Assembly: GCA_019418605.1 (NCBI GenBank)
Contig: DYBN01000064.1
Span: 42,020 to 106,019 of the forward strand
Direction: 5' to 3'
Source of the DNA: Sutterella sp.
GTDB taxonomy: Bacteria; Pseudomonadota; Gammaproteobacteria; Burkholderiales; Burkholderiaceae_F
DNA length: 64,000 nucleotides
Numbering within the stretch: position 1 is the first letter of the stretch; the number at the start of each line of letters is the position of its first letter. A program made the position numbers and the translations under genes. Below are positions 46,012-55,000 of this stretch, one piece after another. The notes below the pieces were generated by a model. The model saw nothing but the letters and a program-made list of their open reading frames with translations, did not search any database and was not told the DNA's origin.

Positions 46012-46671
46012 TTGACAAGGAAATTCTTGGTTGCGTTCTCAATTGCTGCGCTCGCCTGCGGGTGGAGCGTTGGCTCGCCTGCCGCGGGCGACGGGGACGG
46101 CAGCGGCCCGTTGACGATTCGGTTTGCCGGAAAAATCATCGACACGGCCTGCGAACTCAGCACCGACATGCAGGACGAAACGATCCGTCTGGGGACGTTT
46201 CCGACACAGTTCTTTCGCAATTCCCGCGCGGGCGTGGAAACCGACGCCGTCCCCTTTGAGATCATCATCAAGAGGTGCCGCCTTGTCTCAGGCGGTCAAA
46301 AAGCGGGGTATGGGGCCGACGGGGCGTTTCCCGTCGAGCGCGTCAAGTTGACCTTCACCGACGAAGGCGCCTCCGGACAGAAACGAGAGCGCAACGGCAT
46401 ATTGTCCATGCCCGCGGGCGAGGGCAGACAGGCGGAGAACGTGGGCGTGCTCGTCAAATACAAGAGCGCGGGCAACCGGTTTGAAAACGTCTTTAACGAC
46501 GCACCGGTGCGGACTCTCTCAATCCCCAAGATGCGCTATGAAGCGCGCGGCAGCAAAAACTCTCCCGAGTACCATTTTCCCTTCCGGGCTTCCATGGCTT
46601 CAACGGGAACCGGCCCCGTGACGCAGGGCTCGGTTCATGGGAGAATGTCGGTGACGCTGGCCTACGAGTAG
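46012..46671 (+). CDS. Fimbrial major-subunit-like protein
   Basis: Type 1-like fimbrin exported to the periplasm and polymerised by donor-strand exchange. From a TTG at 46012 it has a clean signal peptide (TRKFLVAFSIAALACGWSVG) with AAGG 7 bp upstream and aligns from residue 1 with the fimbrin at 51925-52605; an ATG at 45952 would add 20 residues. Both paralogues share TGKI-like FAGKIIDTACELSTD, GTFPTQFF/GTWPTIFF, PVERVKL/PVDRVKL and a final MSVTLAYE/MTVTLSYE. Cysteines in the first third form the usual disulfide. It is on the opposite strand from the rest of the fimbrial locus and converges with it. Confidence 0.85.
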   Translation: MTRKFLVAFSIAALACGWSVGSPAAGDGDGSGPLTIRFAGKIIDTACELSTDMQDETIRLGTFPTQFFRNSRAGVETDAVPFEIIIKRCRLVSGGQKAGYGADGAFPVERVKLTFTDEGASGQKRERNGILSMPAGEGRQAENVGVLVKYKSAGNRFENVFNDAPVRTLSIPKMRYEARGSKNSPEYHFPFRASMASTGTGPVTQGSVHGRMSVTLAYE

Positions 46672-46707
46672 AAGAGGGCGAAGCCTCTTGGGCGCTGCAT
46701 GCGCCGG

Positions 46708-47784
46708 TTAGTCGACCCAGAAGTACACCACGGCCGTGGTCGAGTAGTCTCCCACGTCGGTCGTCGAAAGAGTCCTGCACAGTCCCCAGTAGATATCGCC
46801 TCTGGCGACGGAGTCTTTGGTTTTACCAAGCTCCGAGGTGTCTCCCCAGACATCCCCGTCGTCACAGTTCTGAGGGCGCTTGTTTATTTTGTGTATCAGC
46901 GCCAATCCCATGAAATCATTTCCGTTTTTGTGCTTGAAGTTCGCCCACGTGTTGTTGCCGGCGGCAATCTTGGCAGGCCACACCCGCAGGTAGGCGTTGT
47001 GGCTCTCGCCGCTGTCGCATTTGACGATGACGCTTGACTGCTTGACTTGTTCCAGTTTCTTGGCCGAGCCCCTCGGGCGCATGTTGTCAAACGTGATCGT
47101 GGTCGGGTCGACCTGCAGCGAGCAGGGTGAAACGAGCGAAATGGAACCGCTTTTGCACACGATTCCGTCATTGGCATTGCTGTTGTGCAGGCGGTATGTA
47201 CCGGGGTTTGAACCTGTGGCTCTGACCGTCAGCCAAAGGCGCGGAACGTTCGGGACCATCTGGCCTTCAAAAGCTTCTCCACCAAGACGCATGATGTAGA
47301 GCGAATACCTGCCTTGGCTGCTGTCGAATTTAAATCTGTTTTGGCTGACCGATTGGGTTGTCAAGGTGGCAAGCGGTCCGTAACCAAATTGGTGAGCCGG
47401 ATTATTAATCGAGAAATTCACTTGCGCGCCGTAATCGTCCCGAACGGAAAAGTCTCCCTTCATCGACAGAAACAAGCCTTGTCCGAGGGGATAGGGCCAT
47501 GCTACCTGCCGGCCGGTGTCATCCACGACGACAACCTCAAACTGGCTGGCGGGTGTGTCGCTCGACCATTCGATGATCGGGTGATATTTTCCTTCTCCCT
47601 GGTGCTCGTTATCTGATCTCCAGAGGATGCCGGCCTTGCAGTCTTCGCCTGTGCATCGCAGGGTAAGTTCGTTCGGGATGCTGACGCAGTTCTTGGCAAA
47701 TACTGCCGCCGGTGCTGAAGTCAAACACAGGGTAACTGCGACAGCATACAGAAAGTGTTTGAAGCCTTTGCCGGGAAATATCAT
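46708..47784 (-). CDS. Putative fimbrial tip protein or adhesin
   Basis: 358 residues with a signal peptide (about 1-30). The N-terminal 200 residues resemble no specific adhesin that I can name; the C-terminal half (from about CSLQVDPTTITFDNMRPRG) has the beta-sandwich pattern of a pilin domain, ending in VGDYSTTAVVYFWVD, a beta strand typical for chaperone-dependent subunits. Two-domain size and place as last gene, overlapping the usher stop by 4 bp, are what is expected of a tip adhesin. Ligand unknown. Confidence 0.75.
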   Translation of the reverse strand: MIFPGKGFKHFLYAVAVTLCLTSAPAAVFAKNCVSIPNELTLRCTGEDCKAGILWRSDNEHQGEGKYHPIIEWSSDTPASQFEVVVVDDTGRQVAWPYPLGQGLFLSMKGDFSVRDDYGAQVNFSINNPAHQFGYGPLATLTTQSVSQNRFKFDSSQGRYSLYIMRLGGEAFEGQMVPNVPRLWLTVRATGSNPGTYRLHNSNANDGIVCKSGSISLVSPCSLQVDPTTITFDNMRPRGSAKKLEQVKQSSVIVKCDSGESHNAYLRVWPAKIAAGNNTWANFKHKNGNDFMGLALIHKINKRPQNCDDGDVWGDTSELGKTKDSVARGDIYWGLCRTLSTTDVGDYSTTAVVYFWVD

Positions 47785-50420
47785 TGCGGTCTCCTTTCAT
47801 CATCTACGACCGTCTTGCAGACCAGCGTCTTCCGCAAGATTTTATCGTCAGGGGTTTCGTCAGCGACGTCCTTGAGGCTGTAGGGCGCCAGACAACGCAC
47901 GCGTTCCTCTCCCTCATTCCAGATGGCTTCCACCACGCCCGTGATCGGCGCCGACGGGAAGTAGGCGCGCGAACGGTCGTTGACGACGGTGTCCATGCCC
48001 GAGAGCAGATCGTGGCCGATAATGCGCACCAGTGTGCCAAAGGGTAGCGTCGAGCCGTCTTCCTTGTGAATTTCCGGGACAAACTGCAGTCCGCGCATGG
48101 TTTCAAACGTAATCCGAAGGAGGGCGTTGTCTGCCGGAACCACTCGCTTGATGTAGACGGGCATCATGACGTTGGCCGGGATGGAGTTCGGGTCGATTTC
48201 GATGTCATTGAGTCGGTAGTCGTTGAGCCCCGTCACAAGAATTTTGTTTCCGTGCCTTGAGGTGACCGTGTAGAGAGCCGGCATAGCGTCCGGAGCATAC
48301 GGCACGTCGATCAAAACAGAGGAGCCGCTTATGGTTCTTGCAGGGAAAAGTCCATCGGAGGTGGCAATGAGACTTCCATCAATAGACCCCGTATAAGAAT
48401 CATTGGAGTCGGTCCGAGAAGCGGAGAGGGTGAAGCGCCCGAACTCTGCGTCCTTGGACAAAGAGGCGTAGTACGACTGTTCGTCCTCATATTGAGCCGC
48501 AGACAAGGTGTAGCTCCAGCTGTTGAAATCTCCAAAGCTGCCGGAGATGCCTTCGGTCGTTCGCAAGGTGCCGTCATCAGCGCGAGTTAGACCGAGATTA
48601 ATCGAATGTCGTGAGAAGTTGTAGCCGCCGAAAATAGAAAGCGGAATGGAAAGGTTGAGAAAGCAGACAGTTTCATTGTCGGCCTGGCTATAAGTGCTCT
48701 CGTTTCTGGTGTGCTGCAGCGAAAAAGTGGCTGTAATCCCCTTCCAGTTTGTGGTATAGGATGCCGTCAAATTTTGTGAAGATCTGTCGTCCTTGTACTT
48801 GTACAAGGAGCCGCTCAGGCTCACGGAACCTAATTTCCCCAAGGGTTGAGACAAGGACAGCGTGGCATCGTCTTGCAGTGCGCCGTCGTAGTTGCTGCCA
48901 AGATCATAGTCGGCATCCCTGTTGCGCCAGGACATCACGTCGGACATCATGAGATAGCGGCCGGATAGGTAATGACGCCAAGATGCGGAAATATAGGCGC
49001 CGGAGGTTTGAAAGCTTTTGTTCCACTGCAGTCTTGCTCTCAACCCATTGTTCTCATTGAATGTGTCTTGCTCCAGGTTGTAGCTTGAGTGGTCAAACTG
49101 CAGGGACACGGCTCCAACAGATCCAAAATTGGCGGCGGCGCCTGCCGTAAACCCTTGGTAATCTCCTGAAATTTGAGCGCCGGCAAACAAGGATGCATCA
49201 AAGGGCAGACCGTAGCCGATGCCCCCGGTAAAAACAAAAGGAGTGTCAGAGCCGCTGTCGTTGTCGTCTCGATAGCGGCCGACGGCGGCATTGAAGTGAA
49301 TACGCCCGGCTCGCAGCAACAGCGGCGTGGTGGTGTAGGGCACGAGGTAGGTGCGCTCCTGCCCGTTTTGTTCAGTGATTGTTACTTCAAGATTGATGCC
49401 GGAGGTAAGCCCCGGCAGATCGCTAAACGAGAATGGCCCGGCGGGAACGTTGCGCTCAAAGATTGTGCGGCCTAATTGCCTGACAGAAATGCGGGCGGGA
49501 GACTGTGCAATGCCTGAGATGACGGGTACGTAGGATCGCTCCACGCTCGAGAGCATGGTTTCATCATCGTAGAACTCAATGCCTTGCAACGGCAGGGGGT
49601 CCATAAAAAAGGACTGAGTGTAGATTTCGCCGAGTCGGATGCGCGTTCGGGATTCGCCGAAAACTCGGGTGACGTAAATATTTCCACGGTCAAACTCGTG
49701 TTCGCGCTCCTGGCCATTGTCGTTGTACGAAAAGGAGCCGTTGGCAATCATTCTCCAGCGGCCGAAATTGAATTGTCCGTCAATGTCCAAATAGCCGTGC
49801 TTTGTAGACATCCCGTCGTAGCGTTGATAGTCAACATTGGCACGATAATTGAGAATTGCTGCGGGAATGCCGTATGTCCAGCGTTGCGGCGGAACAATAT
49901 CGCTGTGCAGGCCAAAATGCTTGTACCAGCTTCGTGGAATCGTGATGCGGACGGTTCCTGCAACCGTATCGAATTTGACTTCTGCGCCTTGGATGAGATC
50001 GGGAAGGTTCTCGATCATGTCCATCGGCATTTTCTCGCCCAGTCCCGGGAGGTCATCAAAACGCAGGTTCTGCACCATGATGACCTGTGCAGGAATTTGA
50101 ATCCCTAGAGTACCGTTTTCGTTGCGGACGATATTGACTTCTTGGTGAATAAGAAAGCGATCGTTGACATAAATGTCATAATCTCGCTTTCCGACTTCAG
50201 AATCTTGCAGAAGTTCAGAAAAATCAAAGCTTGCCGCTTCGTCTCCAAAAATATCTTTCAGTGCTTGCGGACTGAAGAGACTTCTCATGGAATCTGCGTC
50301 TGCAGGACTCGATTGACTCTCTTCGGGACGATCATCGGCCTGCGCCGAGACAGTTAGCGGCACAAAAGAGGAAATAACAATTGCTGCAAGCCGTTTCTTG
50401 CTAGGAAGGCGATACAGCAT
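47781..50420 (-). CDS. Fimbrial outer-membrane usher protein
   Basis: 879-residue usher of the FimD/PapC family, which forms the outer-membrane pore that assembles chaperone-subunit complexes. Signal peptide about 1-28; N-terminal periplasmic domain; 24-strand barrel (repeated F-N-GRW, L-LGE-YT, S-E-SYVPVISGIAQS-A-V-V-Q motifs); plug and two C-terminal domains (ITGVVEAIWNEGEERVRCLAPYSL...). The features GIEFYDDETMLSS and YVPVISG and PAGPFSFSDLP are typical. Length is normal. 8 bp after the second chaperone. Confidence 0.94.
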   Translation of the reverse strand: MLYRLPSKKRLAAIVISSFVPLTVSAQADDRPEESQSSPADADSMRSLFSPQALKDIFGDEAASFDFSELLQDSEVGKRDYDIYVNDRFLIHQEVNIVRNENGTLGIQIPAQVIMVQNLRFDDLPGLGEKMPMDMIENLPDLIQGAEVKFDTVAGTVRITIPRSWYKHFGLHSDIVPPQRWTYGIPAAILNYRANVDYQRYDGMSTKHGYLDIDGQFNFGRWRMIANGSFSYNDNGQEREHEFDRGNIYVTRVFGESRTRIRLGEIYTQSFFMDPLPLQGIEFYDDETMLSSVERSYVPVISGIAQSPARISVRQLGRTIFERNVPAGPFSFSDLPGLTSGINLEVTITEQNGQERTYLVPYTTTPLLLRAGRIHFNAAVGRYRDDNDSGSDTPFVFTGGIGYGLPFDASLFAGAQISGDYQGFTAGAAANFGSVGAVSLQFDHSSYNLEQDTFNENNGLRARLQWNKSFQTSGAYISASWRHYLSGRYLMMSDVMSWRNRDADYDLGSNYDGALQDDATLSLSQPLGKLGSVSLSGSLYKYKDDRSSQNLTASYTTNWKGITATFSLQHTRNESTYSQADNETVCFLNLSIPLSIFGGYNFSRHSINLGLTRADDGTLRTTEGISGSFGDFNSWSYTLSAAQYEDEQSYYASLSKDAEFGRFTLSASRTDSNDSYTGSIDGSLIATSDGLFPARTISGSSVLIDVPYAPDAMPALYTVTSRHGNKILVTGLNDYRLNDIEIDPNSIPANVMMPVYIKRVVPADNALLRITFETMRGLQFVPEIHKEDGSTLPFGTLVRIIGHDLLSGMDTVVNDRSRAYFPSAPITGVVEAIWNEGEERVRCLAPYSLKDVADETPDDKILRKTLVCKTVVDDERRPQ

Positions 50421-50427
50421 GGTCTGA

Positions 50428-51204
50428 CTACTCGGCGTCGTCCGTCTGTACGGTGACGGAGCGAGCGGATGTCAACAGTCCTGACTCTGCTATGAACGAG
50501 ACTGAAATCGTTTGAGGGCAGAAGCTCAGAGGGATGCTGATGCTTGAAAATGGAGCGACCATAGGAAGTGGGCCGTCCTTTAAAAGCGTTTGTCTCGAAC
50601 TTTCCAAGGTGCCGATAGTCCCCCAATAAGGAGAGGGATTGTTGACCTCTAAAATATTTTCAGCGCATTTCGCGGAGAGTTTGTCTCGAACAGTGAGGAC
50701 ACCGGTTGTATTTGCTAAAGAGCCCGGACGCCAGAAAAGTTTAATTGTGCCTACGATGGCAATGCTTACACGGGCACTTTCAAGATCTTTGTCGCTGAGA
50801 TCAGCAACCGAAGGCAAGAGGCGAAAATGGATGAGATACAAGCTCTCCCTGTCAACAGGAAGGTCTTCTGCGAGTTTGACGATGCGAAAGGGGAAAGTTT
50901 GTCCTGGGTTGATGATCTTGAAACCCGGTGAAGTCATGAAATCTTCCGTTCCGGGACATTCTTGACCTGCACCGCAATATTGCTGGATGTCGACAGCAAC
51001 TAAATATGGAATATTGCTCTTGTTGCGAACAGATACACGAGAGGAAGGTTGCCCTTCGTCGAAGACAACTCTCGTGTTTTGAATTTCTATTGGAATTTCA
51101 TCTGCATCAGCTGCAGTTGATGCAGGGGCGGTAAAAAGCAAAAAAGAACACAGAAGCGACGCACTGAAAAAGTATAAAGCTATGTACGTGATTCTGTTGA
51201 TCAT
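50428..51204 (-). CDS. Fimbrial periplasmic chaperone (second)
   Basis: 258-residue PapD-like chaperone. Signal peptide about 1-30; two Ig-like domains. The family motif appears as LPVDRESLYLIHFRLLP with the conserved Arg-Glu-Ser core, and SIAIVGTIKLFWRPGSL. It lies directly against the first chaperone: TAG stop followed at once by the ATG. Two chaperones of different sequence in one locus suggest that they serve different subunits. Confidence 0.9.
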   Translation of the reverse strand: MINRITYIALYFFSASLLCSFLLFTAPASTAADADEIPIEIQNTRVVFDEGQPSSRVSVRNKSNIPYLVAVDIQQYCGAGQECPGTEDFMTSPGFKIINPGQTFPFRIVKLAEDLPVDRESLYLIHFRLLPSVADLSDKDLESARVSIAIVGTIKLFWRPGSLANTTGVLTVRDKLSAKCAENILEVNNPSPYWGTIGTLESSRQTLLKDGPLPMVAPFSSISIPLSFCPQTISVSFIAESGLLTSARSVTVQTDDAE

Positions 51205-51918
51205 CTATTGATTAGAAATTATTCTCGATGTGATTAGGGGAGATCCGTAATCATCCATGGCAGCCCAGCGAACAGTTACACTTTTCGGGTATTTTTCCTT
51301 AACCGCGAATTCTGCTTTATCATGTGGAGCAATAACGAATCCCGAGATTTGTTTGTAATTCTTATCAAGTCCAACCGTGACAATTGAGATATTGAAGTCA
51401 GAATCGTTCGTTGCGGTTAAAACACCATTTTTCAAAGACCATTTTAAGGATTCAATGGCCTGAACCATGGTTCCTGAAAGTCCCTTTGGGCGGTAAAAGA
51501 CTTTCAGAGACGTATTGTAGGCTATGTTCAGAGTGTTATCAGGACTTCCGTTTCCTGGGGTTGAGTGCGTATGCAGATAGAAAATAGTTTCTCGATCTTG
51601 AGGCAACTCAAGAGGATTGAGAATGGAAACCTGAAAGCGAATGAATTTGTTTGGCACCGAAAGACTTACGGGCGGAACGACCATGACATTTTCTGGTTTG
51701 TTCCCATGAACATCCTCTATCCACACTTTCGTAAGAAAGGGAGTGGATCCGGTGTTGCTCATGACGACGGCACCAGAAGTGCGCCCGTTCTCAATGATAA
51801 GTCGGGTATCCGAAAGCGCCAAACCCGCAGCTCTTCCATTAAGAGGAAGAGCCGCAGGAACCACTAATAATAACGCAAGTAGCAACTTGCGCGCTATCGC
51901 GTAAGTGGTATAAAACAC
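51205..51918 (-). CDS. Fimbrial periplasmic chaperone (first)
   Basis: 237-residue PapD-like chaperone with a signal peptide (to about GRA) and the motif LPQDRETIFYLHTHSTPG followed by YNTSLKVFYRPKGL. Start is a GTG (MFYTTYAIARK) 6 bp after the fimbrin stop. The gene is noticeably AT-rich compared with its flanks, a sign of transfer or relaxed selection. It probably folds the major fimbrin. Confidence 0.9.
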   Translation of the reverse strand: MFYTTYAIARKLLLALLLVVPAALPLNGRAAGLALSDTRLIIENGRTSGAVVMSNTGSTPFLTKVWIEDVHGNKPENVMVVPPVSLSVPNKFIRFQVSILNPLELPQDRETIFYLHTHSTPGNGSPDNTLNIAYNTSLKVFYRPKGLSGTMVQAIESLKWSLKNGVLTATNDSDFNISIVTVGLDKNYKQISGFVIAPHDKAEFAVKEKYPKSVTVRWAAMDDYGSPLITSRIISNQ

Positions 51919-51924
51919 AACTAA

Positions 51925-52605
51925 TTATTCGTAAGATAATGTGACCGTCATCTGGCCGTTGACTTCACCTGATCCAACTGCGTTGTTATTGACACGAACA
52001 ATATTTGCGCGCATCGGAACGGCATATGAATACAACTCAGGATTCGGGATTGGATCCTTGAGATTATTAGGATTATCCGTCGTCAGCGTCTGGATCTTTA
52101 TGTCGGACAGAGCTATAGGAGCCGTTTCACTCGAATTGAAAACGGTCTGATAACCAGTAGTGGACTCATACTCTACTTGGATACCAACATTTGAAGCAGG
52201 CCTAGTCGTCTGCGTCAGGAACATGGAACCGCCGCGGTTATCTCTACCTGATCCCACCGTACCATCATCCCTGAATATCAGTTTAACGCGGTCGACGGGG
52301 AATCCCATAGCTTCGCTATAACCTGTGCCGGCTTCAGTCAGTTTACATTTACTAATTTCGATGTTGAACGCAACTTTGTCCGTTTCGGCACCATCTTTAT
52401 TGAAGAAGATGGTGGGCCAAGTGCCAAGGGGAACAGCCTCACCTTCGATGTCGGTGCCAATCTCACAAGCGGTATCAACAATCTTCCCGGTAAATTTCAC
52501 TACAGCGGACTGATCAACGCTATCAGCTGTCGCAGCCAGAGAGTTCATGCTAAGGCCGACAGAGAGAAGAGAAACGGAAAGCGCCGCAAGGACTTTCTTC
52601 TGCAT
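51925..52605 (-). CDS. Fimbrial major subunit
   Basis: 226-residue fimbrin. Signal peptide MQKKVLAALSVSLLSVGLS then the mature part with TGKIVDTACEIGTD and GTWPTIFF, ending in GQMTVTLSYE, the donor-strand beta sheet. Start: ATG with CAGGAGCTT upstream. It is the first gene of the five-gene fimbrial operon on the minus strand (fimbrin, chaperone, chaperone, usher, tip protein). Its paralogue lies beyond the operon end on the plus strand. Confidence 0.92.
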   Translation of the reverse strand: MQKKVLAALSVSLLSVGLSMNSLAATADSVDQSAVVKFTGKIVDTACEIGTDIEGEAVPLGTWPTIFFNKDGAETDKVAFNIEISKCKLTEAGTGYSEAMGFPVDRVKLIFRDDGTVGSGRDNRGGSMFLTQTTRPASNVGIQVEYESTTGYQTVFNSSETAPIALSDIKIQTLTTDNPNNLKDPIPNPELYSYAVPMRANIVRVNNNAVGSGEVNGQMTVTLSYE

Positions 52606-52891
52606 ACTGGTAAGCTCCTGAAAAAATGAAAAGCAACTGAGCTTGAAGATTTTTCAGTAAGTGTCGAGCAGACGAGAGAAAGTTGCAATTGTGAGAAAAC
52701 CTCTCAGAAAGTTTCACTTCCGTGAAACTTATTACCGTTGCGCGAAAGATGGGTAGGTAAGAACCCTAATAGAGTAGGGGTTTACCCTTTGTTTGATGCA
52801 TATCGTTAGATTTGCCTATCCCGGGATCCGAGGCCCTGACAGCCTCAAGACTGAGGAAGCAGAGGCGTGCGTGCATCAGGACGATGCGCGT
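52606..52891 (-). promoter_or_regulatory. Fimbrial operon promoter/leader region
   Basis: 286 bp upstream of the fimbrin. It carries a perfect 9-bp hairpin AAGTTTCAC/GTGAAACTT with a TTCC loop at 52709-52730 and imperfect AACCCTA/TAGGGGTT repeats further up (about 52762-52784). No invertible promoter with long terminal repeats was seen. Immediately before it ends an EAL gene carrying a G13 tract. Confidence 0.5.
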
Positions 52892-54676
52892 TTACCGTTG
52901 GCGTTTGCAACAGCGCTCTTCGCTTTCAAGCCTTTCGCCGAGACGCAGAGACCTTTCTTGCGACTCTTGCTTGACGCCGAAACGTGGCCCCCCCCCCCCC
53001 GCGAGGTACTTTTGCGTGAACTCCTTGGGATCAAGGGGCTTCTCATAAAAGTACCCTTGCGCAAAGCGGCAGCCGTGCTGCATGAGGTTGTCGGCAAGCT
53101 TGTCTTCGTCAACGCCTTCGGCTACCACGAGGGCTTTGGACTGCTCGCCAATCCTAACGACGCTGTCGACAAGCGAGGCTGCCTTCACACTGCCGGGCAA
53201 ATCCTTGATAAAAGCTTGATCTAGCTTGATGGTGCTAAAGCGCACGTTTGAAAGAAGTGAGAGGTCAACGGAGCCGGTGCCGAAGTCGTCCAAGGCAAAG
53301 CGGATCCCCTGCTCCTCATAGGGCTTCATCGTCTCGTTGAGCGTTTCGGGATCGACGGAACACGCGGTTGTCGAGATCTCAATTTCGATGAGAGAGGGGT
53401 CGACTTCGTCGTAGTTGCGCAGCAACGCCTGCACCGTCCCGAACGTGGACTTGTCAAAGAGCGTGTAGCGCGAGAAATTTAAAGAAACGGGCACGAGCTT
53501 GCGGCCCATGCGCTTCCACTGCGCGAGCTGCTGCAGGACACGCGAGAAAACAAACAAGTCGAGCGTTCTGAGCTGCCCCTCGTGCTCAAGAATGTTGATA
53601 AACCGTCCGGGCGGCTGAATGTCGCCCTTGTCGCCCACGCCGCGGACGAGAGCCTCGGCGCCGATGATGCGCTTTGACTGCATGTCGACCTTGGGCTGGT
53701 AGAAGACCGTAAATTGGTTGACCGGGACGTGGGCATCAAGGATGCGGGGAGCCCGCACGATTTCAGCGTTTTGCTGAAGCGTGCCGCTGTGCGAGAGGAT
53801 AACCGCGCGGGCCTCGTTGAAAAGCTCCGGCCCGGTAAAGGCGCCGTCAGACCAGCTCGCGCCAAGTTCGATTTTTCCCGCGTAGCGCTCTTCGCAGAGC
53901 TGCCTTAACTGCGTCACGCGGTCAAAGAAGCTCTCCCGGGAAGAATTGGGGCAGAGAACAAAGAACTCTTGATCGTGCGGAGACAGAACAATGTCTCTGA
54001 CAAAGCAATGCTCGAGCTGCTCGCGCAAAAACGTGAGAATGTCGTTGCAGTACTTCGGCCCGCGCTCGTTTTCAAGCGCGAGCAGCCCCGGAACGGCAGC
54101 CGCGAGCGCGCCCATGGAGGCGTAGTTCTCGGAATTGACCGACTTTATCGCCTCGATGAGGACAAGATTGTTGCGGTGGATGTCGTTGACGCGCTCAAGC
54201 GTTCCGACGGCCCGGCAGGGGAGGCCTTCCTCGTTTTTAATCGTTTGGTAGCTCAAATTAAACCAAGCGAAGGTTGTGCTGCCGGACAGGCGCAGCATCA
54301 AAAAGGTTTCGCCTCGTTCGCTGCCTTCTAGCAGCGTTTGCAGGAAGCGCTTGAAGGAGGGGACGCTGTCGTGGTGAATAAAGCCGCTGTTGGTGAGGTC
54401 GTCGGCTGAGAAGGGGTTTTCAAGCGTGTCGCCCGCCAAACGCGCTGTGTCTCCAAAGAGCGTAAAAAGCCGGGTTTTGAGGTCGAATTCCCACGCAAGC
54501 TGATGGCAGAGGCCAAACAAAACGCGCAGTCCCTCGTGCGCGGAGAAAAGTTCGCCCAACGGCATTTGTGCGATGCCGCGGCTCGAAGGAGTTGAAGGAC
54601 AAGAAGGGCAATCTCGGGCACGCATCGTCCGATCGTTTGAGACGTCAACCGAATTCGAGCCGGATTTTGTTTCCAT
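52892..54676 (-). CDS. EAL-domain c-di-GMP phosphodiesterase next to fimbriae
   Basis: 594 residues, soluble. PAS-like N-terminal part (about 40-170), then SMGALAAAVPGLL, a degenerate GGDEF (HDQEF instead of GGDEF) and an EAL domain from about 320 with GAEALVRG (Glu341), NFSR, EIEIST, DDFGTGS, TIKLD, AEGVDE and AQGYFYEKP. It is a shorter paralogue of the 1175-residue EAL protein. Catalytic residues seem kept. It lies upstream of, and on the same strand as, the fimbrial operon, so it may tune attachment through c-di-GMP. A G13 run follows the EAL domain; length changes would alter only the C-terminal tail. The start has AGGAG 7 bp upstream. Confidence 0.88.
   Translation of the reverse strand: METKSGSNSVDVSNDRTMRARDCPSCPSTPSSRGIAQMPLGELFSAHEGLRVLFGLCHQLAWEFDLKTRLFTLFGDTARLAGDTLENPFSADDLTNSGFIHHDSVPSFKRFLQTLLEGSERGETFLMLRLSGSTTFAWFNLSYQTIKNEEGLPCRAVGTLERVNDIHRNNLVLIEAIKSVNSENYASMGALAAAVPGLLALENERGPKYCNDILTFLREQLEHCFVRDIVLSPHDQEFFVLCPNSSRESFFDRVTQLRQLCEERYAGKIELGASWSDGAFTGPELFNEARAVILSHSGTLQQNAEIVRAPRILDAHVPVNQFTVFYQPKVDMQSKRIIGAEALVRGVGDKGDIQPPGRFINILEHEGQLRTLDLFVFSRVLQQLAQWKRMGRKLVPVSLNFSRYTLFDKSTFGTVQALLRNYDEVDPSLIEIEISTTACSVDPETLNETMKPYEEQGIRFALDDFGTGSVDLSLLSNVRFSTIKLDQAFIKDLPGSVKAASLVDSVVRIGEQSKALVVAEGVDEDKLADNLMQHGCRFAQGYFYEKPLDPKEFTQKYLAGGGGPRFGVKQESQERSLRLGERLESEERCCKRQR
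52988..53000 (-). repeat. Poly-G tract (G13) in the EAL gene
   Basis: Thirteen C on the plus strand (G13 in the coding strand), encoding Gly-Gly-Gly-Gly after KYLA. Losing one G gives a 40-residue Ser/Lys-rich tail ending at 52876; gaining one gives a short tail. A prime site for replication slippage. Confidence 0.75.
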
Positions 54677-55000
54677 AGAAAACTCCTGTAAGCTCAGCCG
54701 TCGACAAAAAGGAAAATCAACTTCAAGGTTGATCGCCTCAAGCCGGACAGAAAAAGCTCAGCCAGGCCAAAGCCGAAGTACTACAAAACAGCGGATGGCC
54801 AATTTTACGCACAAAAGACGCGTTCACGCGGGCTTTTTCCATGGCGGGGACGCCTTTTTTGCGCCGGGGCCTAAGCGCTCTTTAACGCGGTGCAAAGAGG
54901 CGGCCAAGCCCGATTGAGGTGCGGGTTTCTTTTTGGTTTGCGCGCGCGGGCGGCATGGGTGTATTCAAGCCATTTTTTTTCCGCGCGGGTGAGGTGATGT
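54677..55000. other. Divergent intergenic region, EAL / MFS
   Basis: 324 bp between divergent genes. No promoter of note, repeat or RNA gene was recognised. Confidence 0.4.

Noticed and set aside
52606..52891. Invertible fimbrial promoter (fimS-like switch)
   Set aside because: Only a small 9-bp hairpin is present; no pair of inverted repeats about 300 bp apart and no recombinase gene in the window.
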